Below, in pieces: positions 1 to 6,702 of a DNA stretch of 12,625 nucleotides (positions within the stretch are counted from its first letter, which is position 1; the number at the start of each line of letters is the position of its first letter). Origin of the DNA: Victivallales bacterium (GTDB taxonomy: Bacteria; Verrucomicrobiota; Lentisphaeria; Victivallales; UBA1829); contig JAEEQO010000071.1 of NCBI GenBank assembly GCA_016285335.1, forward strand, positions 1-12,625, written 5' to 3'. The notes beneath the pieces are model-generated. The model was given only the letters and a program-made list of their open reading frames with translations. It was not told where the DNA came from and searched no databases. A program made the position numbers and the translations under genes.

Positions 1-2092
1 GCCGTCCGTTGTGGCTGGCGTACTCGCCGAGGTAGACGCGCGTACCGCCGCGCTCGTAGGTGTCGTAGAAATGCTGGTTGTTCAGGAACCAGCCGGGCGA
101 CTGGTAGTAATGCTCGTCGACGATCGGGATGCCGAGCTTGCGCGCGAGCTCCCAGCCGTCCTCGTAGTCGGCGCCCTCGAAGAACGGCCCGACGGTGCCG
201 ACCACGGTGATTTCCGGGTGTTTCGCCTTCACAGCCTCGAAGATCATCGTGAAGCGTTCCTTGAAGACGTCGCCGATGAGGTCCTCGTTTCCGATGCCGA
301 TGTACTTCAGGTTGAACGGCGCGGGGTGTCCGGCATCCGCGCGGACCTTGCCCCATTTGGAATCCGCGGGCCCGTTCGCCCATTCGACCAGGTCAAGCAC
401 CTCCTGGATGTATTCGTCCATCCGGTCCATCGGGATGCCGCCCTGCTGGCCCTTGCCGCCGCGCGAGGAGTTCTGGCACGGGACGCCCGCGGGAAGGATC
501 GGCAGAGGTTCCGCGCCGATGTCCTCGCAGAACTGGAAATACTCGAAGTAGCCGAGCCCGGCGGACTGGTGGTAGCCCCAGAGGTTGGACTGCGGCACGC
601 GCGCCTCCAGCGGGCCGACGGTGCGGTTCCAGTGGTACATGTTCTCAAGGCCGTTGCCGTGCGCCACGCAGCCGCCGGGGAAGCGCACGAAACGCGGCTT
701 GAGGTCGGCGAGCGTCTGCGCAAGATCGGCGCGAAGGCCGTTCCTGCGGCCTTTGAACGTCTTTTCGGGGAAGAGCGAGACCATGTCGATTGCGACTTTG
801 CCGCCGCCGAGCGTGCGCAGCGCCAGTTTGCCGTGATCCGTGCTTGAATTGGCAACGAGCTCCAACTCAATCTTTTTCCATTTGTTTCCTTTTAGCGCGA
901 TGATCTCGCTGGCGATGACTTCTTCTTTTTCGTCGCGCAGTTCGACTCCCAGTCCGGTTTCGCCGCCGTCCGGACACTTCGCGAAGACGCTGAAACGATA
1001 CGTTTCCCCCTTGCGGAAGACCATGCCGCGGAAGCCGTCATTGACGAGCGCGGCGGGACCTTCCAGCACGAGGTAGTGCGGATTGTTTTTGTGAATGGGA
1101 TCGTCGGTCGCGACGGTCGCCTTTGCACCTTCGGAAACGGTCCAGCCGGTGAGGGCGTTCCATCCGCCTTTATCGAGGCTGTTGAACTCGAAATCGCGGT
1201 TGCGGACGAGTTCGGCGTACAGCCCGCCGTCCGCGGAATAGTTGATGTCCTCGAAGAAGATGCCCCACAGGAGCGGGCTGATCTCCTTAGTTCGGTTCAG
1301 GTCGACTGCGACCTCGGCGGCGAGGCTGTCGGCTCGGAGATTGCGCGGCAGGCGGACGTTCGCATTGATGCGTTCGCCCCGGAGCGCTTCGCGGCGGTCG
1401 GCATCCGCCTTCGCGGCGAGGATAGCGTCAAGTTCGGCCTTCGTGACGGTCACGATGTTTCCGGTCCACTCGCGGTCGCCGAGCTTGACGATACTTCCGC
1501 CTTCCAGATCCCGACTCGGGGATTCTGCAAGGGAAAAATGCTTGAAATCCCGCGTGGCGTAGACGTTTTCGAGCATTCTTTCATTCTTTTTGAACCACTC
1601 GATGTAATAATACTCCCCCTCCCCGGAATCAAAGTAGATGAGCGGCGCGTAGCCGCGCGGCGCTTTCTCCATGGGGTAGTAGTTCTGCACGTGCCAGTGC
1701 ACGAGGTCGGGCGAGGACGTGAGCGCGAACACCGGATCGTCCGGGTTCGGCGTGAAGATGCAGTACCACATGCCGTTTGCCTTGTCATGGAAGAGGTACG
1801 GATCGTGCATCTTCTTCTCCGCGCCCCAGGCGCCGTAGTCGCTGCTCAGCCAGCCGTGGTCGATCGCGTGCCATTCCATGCCGTCGGCGTTCCATGCGTA
1901 GTACAGGCGGTTGTCGCGTTCGTATGCGAAAAGCTGAATGGGTCTGGGGCCAGGCGGAAGTGGATCATAGTGGCGCGAAACGCTGTGCTGCGACGGATTG
2001 GCGGGGGCGTTGTCGGCTGCCGCAGCGCCGGAGACCGCGAACGATGCGGAGAGGAAAGCGGCGGCAACGATGATGCGGTGGAACAGTTTCAT
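1..2092 (-). CDS. Exported GH51-type alpha-L-arabinofuranosidase with GH43-like N-terminal module (3' end outside window)
   Basis: Predicted to release arabinose from arabinan or arabinoxylan outside the cytoplasm. I followed one open frame for 697 codons, from the ATG at 2092-2090 to the window edge, without a stop. Residues 1-26 form a Sec signal peptide (MKLFHRII, hydrophobic stretch, SGAAAA). Residues about 50-225 resemble a GH43 propeller (MHDPYLF at 95-101, SSPDLVHW near 126-133). GH51 sequence then starts at GIFFEDINYSADGGLYAELV (277 on), followed by a CBM4/9-like beta region (about 300-440) and the barrel with RFPGGC (470-475). IGIGNED supplies the acid/base Glu603, and YLGEYA supplies the nucleophile Glu690. 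Both roles are known for GH51. The C-terminal beta domain lies beyond the window. The gene is 57 bases downstream of the GH43 gene on the same strand and is probably cotranscribed. Its ribosome binding site is weak. The GH51 call is firm; the substrate is inferred. Confidence 0.9.
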   Translation of the reverse strand, partial: MKLFHRIIVAAAFLSASFAVSGAAAADNAPANPSQHSVSRHYDPLPPGPRPIQLFAYERDNRLYYAWNADGMEWHAIDHGWLSSDYGAWGAEKKMHDPYLFHDKANGMWYCIFTPNPDDPVFALTSSPDLVHWHVQNYYPMEKAPRGYAPLIYFDSGEGEYYYIEWFKKNERMLENVYATRDFKHFSLAESPSRDLEGGSIVKLGDREWTGNIVTVTKAELDAILAAKADADRREALRGERINANVRLPRNLRADSLAAEVAVDLNRTKEISPLLWGIFFEDINYSADGGLYAELVRNRDFEFNSLDKGGWNALTGWTVSEGAKATVATDDPIHKNNPHYLVLEGPAALVNDGFRGMVFRKGETYRFSVFAKCPDGGETGLGVELRDEKEEVIASEIIALKGNKWKKIELELVANSSTDHGKLALRTLGGGKVAIDMVSLFPEKTFKGRRNGLRADLAQTLADLKPRFVRFPGGCVAHGNGLENMYHWNRTVGPLEARVPQSNLWGYHQSAGLGYFEYFQFCEDIGAEPLPILPAGVPCQNSSRGGKGQQGGIPMDRMDEYIQEVLDLVEWANGPADSKWGKVRADAGHPAPFNLKYIGIGNEDLIGDVFKERFTMIFEAVKAKHPEITVVGTVGPFFEGADYEDGWELARKLGIPIVDEHYYQSPGWFLNNQHFYDTYERGGTRVYLGEYASHNGR

Positions 2093-2149
2093 GGTCGTGT
2101 GTCTTTCGTGTTGTGGTGAGGAGAGAATTTGCGAGACGCGGTTCAGACG

Positions 2150-4096
2150 TCAGAGCGTCGGGACGACCTTCTTGATCGAGCCGTCCGGGTTGAATTCGAG
2201 CTTGTCGATGCAGACTTCGCGGTGAAATCCGGGTCCGTCCATGACCTTGCCGTTCTGCCACGCGAACCTGTGGTACACGATGCGCCATTCGTCGTCCGTG
2301 CCGTGTACCTTCAGAATCTGGTGGTGGCCGGTGCCGAGGATGCCCTTCGACGGATCCTTCTCGATGACCACGTTGTCGCGCGGGACGGTGAGGTCGCCGA
2401 GCGGGGAATCGGCGATGGCGTAGCGGATGTGGTAGTTCGGGCTGCCGGTGTCGTCGACGGACCAGCTGAAGTAATATTTGCCGTTGCGGTAGATCACATT
2501 CGTGCCCTCGCGGAAGGTGCGGCCGGGGCGGAACTCCTTCACGGTTTCGCGTTTCACGCTCAGCATGTCGTCGGCCAGCTCGCCGCCCGCCATGTAGCCG
2601 TTGCCCCAGTAGAGGTAATACTTGCCGCTCACGGGGTCGTGGAAGACGTCCGGGTCGATCTCCTGCCCGCCGCGCACGCCCGCCGGCTTGAAGTCGACGA
2701 TGGGCTTGCCGGTGTCGACGAACGGCCCGAGCGGATCGTCCGCGACCGCGACGCCGACGCATTTGCGGCCGTCGCCCTTCAGCGCGCCGCAGAAGTAGAA
2801 GTAGTATTTATAGGATCCGTCGGGCTGCTTGCGCTCCATGATGCACGGCGCCCAGGCGTTGCCGCTGGACCACTTCACGTCCTCGCCGAGCGTAAGGATC
2901 GTGCGCTCGAACTTCCATTCCTTCAGGTCGGACGAGGAGAATACCTGGAAATCCTTTCCGCCCCAGCCGGGCACGCCGTCGTGCGTGGGGTAGATGTAGT
3001 ATTTGCCGGTCTTCTCGGAATAGAGCGTGCCGGGGTCGGCGTAGAACGCCTCGATGATCGGGTTGTTCTGCACGGGGGGCTCGAACTTCTCGGGCTTGCC
3101 CCATTTTTTGAGAACTGCGTTCAGCTCGGAGCGCGCGATGGAGACCACGCTGCCGTGGCGGGCGTGGAAATCGACCGAGAAATCGCCCTGCGTGAACGTC
3201 TTCAGGTCCTTCGTCTCGGCGAAATACCAGCGGCCGTTGCGGAAGAGGTCGCCCATGAAAACGTACGTGTCGGTGTTCACGAGCGGGTAGATGCTGGAGC
3301 CTTCGATCGCGAATCCGGGATCGAGCTTGTAGTCCGGCTCCGGCTTTTCCCATTTGCCGGGGAAGAGCGTGTCGGAGACGACCTTTTCCTTGCCGCAGTA
3401 GAACATGTGGTACTTGCCGTTGAACCTGATGATGTCCGCGTCGAGCACGTGCACGCCGGGGATGCCGAACATGTACATGGGCTCGCCTTCGAGGTCCGTG
3501 AAATCGTCGTTCGCGTACACGCCGTACATCCTGTTCACGCCGCCCTTGAACATCAGCGCCACGTAGATCAGGTACCGTTTCGCCGCGGGGTCGTAAATGG
3601 TCTGCGGCGCCCACACGTGCAGGATGTCTTGGATGCCGGGCATTTCGGGGAAGCGCTCGGGGAAGTGGATCGCCTTCGCCGACCAGTTCACGAGGTCGTC
3701 GGACTTCATGAGCACGAGGCCGCGGTTGGAGTCCCATCCCTTCGAGGAGGTCATGTCCGTGGCGACCATGTAGAACCCGCCGTCCTCCCTGCGCAGGATG
3801 TGCGGATCGCGCACGCCGCCGGAGCGCGTGAACGCCTTTGCGTCCAGTACGGGCTTGTCGCCGTTGAGCGCGAAGAAATGGCGTCCGTCCGTGCTGACGG
3901 CGAAGCGGATCTGCTCCTGGTCCGGGTTGTTGCCGTTGAAGTAGGCGAAAAGATAGCAGGTGCGGTCCTTCGCGGCGGGTTCCGGCACGGGCTTCTGCGC
4001 CATGGCGGCGAGGGTGAAGCCGAGGATGCAGAACGCGGCGAGGGCGAACTTGCGGAAAGCGGAGGCGTGGCGGACGGGACGGATGCTGTATGACAT
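2150..4096 (-). CDS. Exported tandem GH43-type glycosidase (arabinofuranosidase/xylosidase family)
   Basis: This 648-residue protein probably cleaves alpha-L-arabinosyl or beta-D-xylosyl links in hemicellulose side chains. A signal peptide ends near AMA-Q33. Two five-bladed-propeller-type domains follow. In the first (about 45-325), GVRDPHI (Asp97), VLDADII (Asp219/221) and IEGSSIY (Glu265) fall where GH43 enzymes carry the base, pKa modulator and acid. The second (about 344-648) begins with the classic NNPIIEAFYADP (Asp354) and has EIDPDVF (Asp481) and FREGTNVIY (Glu530). GH43 proteins are often about 300-600 residues, so the length fits two catalytic-type domains. The ATG is preceded by AGGAG at a 7-base spacing, and a good promoter lies about 90 bases upstream. 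It is the first gene of an operon with the GH51 enzyme. The family is clear; the exact subfamily and substrate cannot be read here, and one domain may only bind sugar. Confidence 0.9.
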   Translation of the reverse strand: MSYSIRPVRHASAFRKFALAAFCILGFTLAAMAQKPVPEPAAKDRTCYLFAYFNGNNPDQEQIRFAVSTDGRHFFALNGDKPVLDAKAFTRSGGVRDPHILRREDGGFYMVATDMTSSKGWDSNRGLVLMKSDDLVNWSAKAIHFPERFPEMPGIQDILHVWAPQTIYDPAAKRYLIYVALMFKGGVNRMYGVYANDDFTDLEGEPMYMFGIPGVHVLDADIIRFNGKYHMFYCGKEKVVSDTLFPGKWEKPEPDYKLDPGFAIEGSSIYPLVNTDTYVFMGDLFRNGRWYFAETKDLKTFTQGDFSVDFHARHGSVVSIARSELNAVLKKWGKPEKFEPPVQNNPIIEAFYADPGTLYSEKTGKYYIYPTHDGVPGWGGKDFQVFSSSDLKEWKFERTILTLGEDVKWSSGNAWAPCIMERKQPDGSYKYYFYFCGALKGDGRKCVGVAVADDPLGPFVDTGKPIVDFKPAGVRGGQEIDPDVFHDPVSGKYYLYWGNGYMAGGELADDMLSVKRETVKEFRPGRTFREGTNVIYRNGKYYFSWSVDDTGSPNYHIRYAIADSPLGDLTVPRDNVVIEKDPSKGILGTGHHQILKVHGTDDEWRIVYHRFAWQNGKVMDGPGFHREVCIDKLEFNPDGSIKKVVPTL

Positions 4097-4181
4097 GGGC
4101 GATCTCCTGTGTGGAACGGCGGACCGGGTTTGTGCGGCGCGCCGCTCGTTGTTGCGTGGGTTGACCGGGCGTTTTCCGCAT

Positions 4182-4210
4182 AATATACATTAGTTTCGGA
4201 AAGAAATCAA
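4182..4210 (-). promoter_or_regulatory. Sigma70-type promoter for the GH43-GH51 operon
   Basis: On the minus strand TTGATT (4210-4205) and TATATT (4187-4182) are separated by exactly 17 bases. The start of transcription would fall near 4175, giving a leader of about 80 bases before the GH43 ATG. No other plausible promoter precedes the GH51 gene, so this one probably serves both. Confidence 0.7.
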
Positions 4211-4221
4211 GGCGGCGCAAG

Positions 4222-4260
4222 TTTTTTCGCGCGGAAAAACCGCCCGCAAACGCGAAAAAA
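4222..4260. promoter_or_regulatory. 10-bp inverted repeat in the divergent intergenic region
   Basis: TTTTTTCGCG (4222-4231) and CGCGAAAAAA (4251-4260) are perfect complements separated by 19 bases. That spacer contains a smaller CGG-AAAAA-CCG hairpin. The repeat lies between the leftward -35 (4205-4210) and the rightward -10 (4278-4283), where an operator shared by both transcription units could sit. It could equally be curved A/T-tract DNA. No regulator gene is visible in the window. Confidence 0.35.
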
Positions 4261-4274
4261 AGCAAAGCACGTTG

Positions 4275-4283
4275 TGATATAAT
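4275..4283 (+). promoter_or_regulatory. Extended -10 promoter element for the envelope-gene cluster
   Basis: TGATATAAT is a perfect extended -10 (TGnTATAAT), with its hexamer at 4278-4283. No good -35 lies 17 bases upstream, which extended -10 promoters tolerate. A second plain TATAAT lies at 4309-4314. The first would give a leader of about 55 bases before the ATG at 4345. Confidence 0.5.
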
Positions 4284-4344
4284 ACAATATCGGCGAATGG
4301 AAAAACGTTATAATAAGAAACAACAACACACTTGAGGTCCCGAT

Positions 4345-5535
4345 ATGAAAACGAAATCGATTTGCAGTGCTTTCTTCGCCGCAGTCGCGGTCTTCCTGAC
4401 CGTTGCAGTGTTCACCGGATGCGGCAAACGCGGGGGAAATGCGGATCATTCTTTACGGGAAGACAATGCCGCTTCTGAAGCAAATGACGGAGAAAACGCG
4501 GAAGAGCTTTCGGGAAAAGGCGATGCAGCATTTGAGGTGAAGGCTTTGGAGATCGCGACCATTCAGCTGGGACAGTATTCCGGCAGCGTCCGCTCCACAC
4601 AACCGGACGTAAGAACGCAGTCTGTTTCCATCGCGAACCGGTCCGGCAGAACGATTGACCTGTACGGCTATTCCGTCACCAACAACGGAAAAGAGATCCT
4701 GCGGATCGACGAGCATGTCGAATTGGAAAAAGATGCGAAGAAGGTGTTTCCGCTCCCTATTGTCGATACTGGAAAAAAGTATAGGAAGCAGGGGTTCGCG
4801 ATCGAGCCATGGTTCCTTTACTCCGTTGTTTTCAAGGATGAGAATGAAGCGCGGAAGGAACGGGAAGAACTTGAGCCGATAATGGAACGGTATCTGCCGT
4901 ATCTCACGGAACCGAGCAGAAACATCTTCGAACAAGATTATATTACGGGGAAACATACGTTCTACTTTTCGGAAATAGCCTTGAAGTCTCCCCGGAATGA
5001 AACCGTGGACCGGATCCTTCTATCTCAGGTGAATGTTCAGAAGAATCCGTATGCCCTTGTGGCATTCATAGAACCCATACAACCTGCCGGCGTTTTTCGG
5101 AAAGGAGATCGCGTGATCGTCTGCAGCGTACCCGAAATGGCGCCTTTCCCGCTTGATGAAATCGCGTATTTGCCTGATTATATGACATTAGGCATTACTA
5201 CAAGCGGGAACAAATACTTCAGAGAAAATGCGGATTTCTATGTTCCGGGTCTGAAGATGACATTATGCCTGTATCGTGATAAGAGATTCAAGAATGAAAT
5301 CGTTCGTCTGGAGGGGGAGAAATTCATTTTCCGGAAAATGAGCGCGGCGCAGGCGGGTGAAATCGAGAGGTCCTTCGACGGGGCAAGCTCGAAGGATGTG
5401 TATTATAAACTTTCCGTCACGCATCCGGATTTTCCCGAATTGTCGCTTCCGGAGCCATTGACCGGAAAAGTCATTATACGGGTGCAGGGGCGAAGCATGC
5501 CTTTAAGACAGTCCTCACCACCCCCAGCCAACTAA
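4345..5535 (+). CDS. Predicted lipoprotein of unknown function
   Basis: A 396-residue protein I do not recognise. Residues 1-25 form a lipoprotein signal peptide (MKTKSICSAFF, hydrophobic run, FTGC), and Cys26 would be lipidated after cleavage, anchoring the protein to the outer or inner membrane. A charged low-complexity linker (about 27-60) follows. Residues about 60-125 read like a beta-sandwich (SVSIANRSGRTIDLYGYSV), and the rest is mixed alpha/beta with many aromatic residues. The start has GAGG at 4334-4337, 7 bases upstream. It is the first gene of a three-gene cluster, with the next ATG only 24 bases after its stop. Its last residues (SSPPPAN) and stop codon lie inside a 39-bp repeat that recurs in front of the third gene. 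The lipoprotein call is good; the function is unknown. Confidence 0.8.
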   Translation: MKTKSICSAFFAAVAVFLTVAVFTGCGKRGGNADHSLREDNAASEANDGENAEELSGKGDAAFEVKALEIATIQLGQYSGSVRSTQPDVRTQSVSIANRSGRTIDLYGYSVTNNGKEILRIDEHVELEKDAKKVFPLPIVDTGKKYRKQGFAIEPWFLYSVVFKDENEARKEREELEPIMERYLPYLTEPSRNIFEQDYITGKHTFYFSEIALKSPRNETVDRILLSQVNVQKNPYALVAFIEPIQPAGVFRKGDRVIVCSVPEMAPFPLDEIAYLPDYMTLGITTSGNKYFRENADFYVPGLKMTLCLYRDKRFKNEIVRLEGEKFIFRKMSAAQAGEIERSFDGASSKDVYYKLSVTHPDFPELSLPEPLTGKVIIRVQGRSMPLRQSSPPPAN

Positions 5536-5551
5536 CCCCGACACCACGGAG
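5513..5551 (+). repeat. Leader repeat copy A (39 bp)
   Basis: This copy matches 6654-6692 at 35 of 39 positions, and both end in a CGACACCACGGAG block whose GGAG acts as ribosome binding site (8 bases before the ATG at 5560). Copy A includes the stop codon of the upstream lipoprotein gene (5533-5535). In copy B the same bases are noncoding. The likeness continues into the following start region (ataacATGAAA). Confidence 0.8.
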
Positions 5552-5559
5552 AATATAAC

Positions 5560-6648
5560 ATGAAAAAGAAAACTGTTTGGATCACCGCCGCGATCATCGG
5601 TTTGGGCGCGCTCGCAGTCGTCCTTGCGCTGGCGTTCACGCATTGGAACAAAGACGGGAAAAAGGAACGGAGAACGGTGCCGCAATACACGCTGGAGGAG
5701 CTGGAGAATGCGGACATAACAGCGACCGAGGCAACGAACGCCGACAGTAATGAATCGGCGGGCTCTTCTCGGAACAATGATCAATGGGAAGAACTCGCCG
5801 AATCACTCATGCGTGAATTGAGATTCTGGTCGTCGCATGATGACAGACGCGAATCGGAAACCAGAATCAGCACAGATGAATTTCTTGAGCGCTGGCGTAC
5901 AGAAAAAAAGCTCGAAAAAGATGATATGACGTATCTTTTCGTCAAAACGATTCAAGATTATTTTGGGGAGCTGGAAAATGAATCGGATAATAAAAAACTT
6001 ATGATGTGGCATCGTTATGCTGTCTCCGGTCTCCAATATTATCCGCCACCTCAAAAACAGTTCATGGAATTGGTTCAGAAAACCGCCGAATTGGAACCGG
6101 ATTATGTTGAAATGGTCATTTATGGGTATATAAACGCATACCCTGATTGGATTTTTGATGATAAACCGATTCTTGAAATAATAAATAAAACCGACTCAAC
6201 CACATACAGACTTAGTGGCGTATGTTTTGATCTAAAAAAACAAATTCTGAAAGAAAAGGATGAGAATCGCAGGAAGAGGCTTCTTCACAAGGCGCTCGAA
6301 TGGGCTTTTCAGGATGACAAGCTTGAAATATTTCATGATTTAGATAGAATTTTACTTGATCACTGCGAAGACTACGCAGCGCATCCCGGCCGAAAGCTCC
6401 AGCTGGAAAAGGATTTAAAGCAACATGAGGAAGCCAGGAAATATACCTTGAGTTACCTCAGGAGCAAATATGCTCTGGAGCATTTCGGCGAGGGAGATGA
6501 AGCGCTTGAAGTGTTATACAAGTTGGATATGGATGACAAAGTAAAAAGTCGTATATTAGAGAAAATGAATGAGATAAAGAAAGCTGGAAAAGATCCATCG
6601 GCTATTTATACCAAAGAGTTTTTCGATGAACTGAACAACGTAAAATAA
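5560..6648 (+). CDS. Single-pass membrane-anchored helical protein of unknown function
   Basis: A 362-residue protein I do not recognise. MKKK followed by a hydrophobic segment (about 6-27, GLGALAVVLALAF) with no clear signal-peptidase site suggests an N-terminal inner-membrane anchor and a periplasmic body. Residues 45-80 are a polar, probably disordered linker. The remainder is almost all helix, rich in Lys, Glu, Asp and aromatics, with helix pairs that could be TPR- or HEAT-like, though I see no consensus repeat. GGAG at 5548-5551 is the ribosome binding site, carried within leader repeat A. Three 60-base rows from the body (5941-6000, 6121-6180, 6181-6240) each hold only 19 G/C, against 42 of 60 in a row of the next gene (7801-7860). 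Base composition therefore changes sharply inside an otherwise coherent cluster. Function unknown. Confidence 0.8.
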   Translation: MKKKTVWITAAIIGLGALAVVLALAFTHWNKDGKKERRTVPQYTLEELENADITATEATNADSNESAGSSRNNDQWEELAESLMRELRFWSSHDDRRESETRISTDEFLERWRTEKKLEKDDMTYLFVKTIQDYFGELENESDNKKLMMWHRYAVSGLQYYPPPQKQFMELVQKTAELEPDYVEMVIYGYINAYPDWIFDDKPILEIINKTDSTTYRLSGVCFDLKKQILKEKDENRRKRLLHKALEWAFQDDKLEIFHDLDRILLDHCEDYAAHPGRKLQLEKDLKQHEEARKYTLSYLRSKYALEHFGEGDEALEVLYKLDMDDKVKSRILEKMNEIKKAGKDPSAIYTKEFFDELNNVK

Positions 6649-6653
6649 GCCGA

Positions 6654-6692
6654 CCTCACCACCCCCGGCAGACTAACCACGACACCACGGAG
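6654..6692 (+). repeat. Leader repeat copy B (39 bp)
   Basis: This is the second copy of the leader at 5513-5551, differing at four positions. It starts 5 bases after the stop of the membrane-anchored protein and carries GGAG (6689-6692), 10 bases before the ATG at 6703. Fragments of the same sequence appear elsewhere: CCTCACCAC before the GH51 gene (2121-2113, minus strand) and GACACCAC before the rpiB-glyA fusion (10999-11006). Confidence 0.8.
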
Positions 6693-6702
6693 TAAAAATA
6701 AC

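Noticed and set aside
11..2119. Two long plus-strand open frames (11-847 and 1076-2119) over the GH51 gene
   Set aside because: Same register effect. The minus strand gives one unbroken GH51 protein with both catalytic glutamates.
2129..4093. A 654-codon open frame on the plus strand, antisense to the GH43 gene
   Set aside because: It is in exact codon register with the GH43 gene, so it stays open simply because that gene avoids TTA, CTA and TCA codons. The antisense protein is rich in Val, Ala, Arg and His with no recognisable domain, while the minus-strand reading has clear GH43 motifs.
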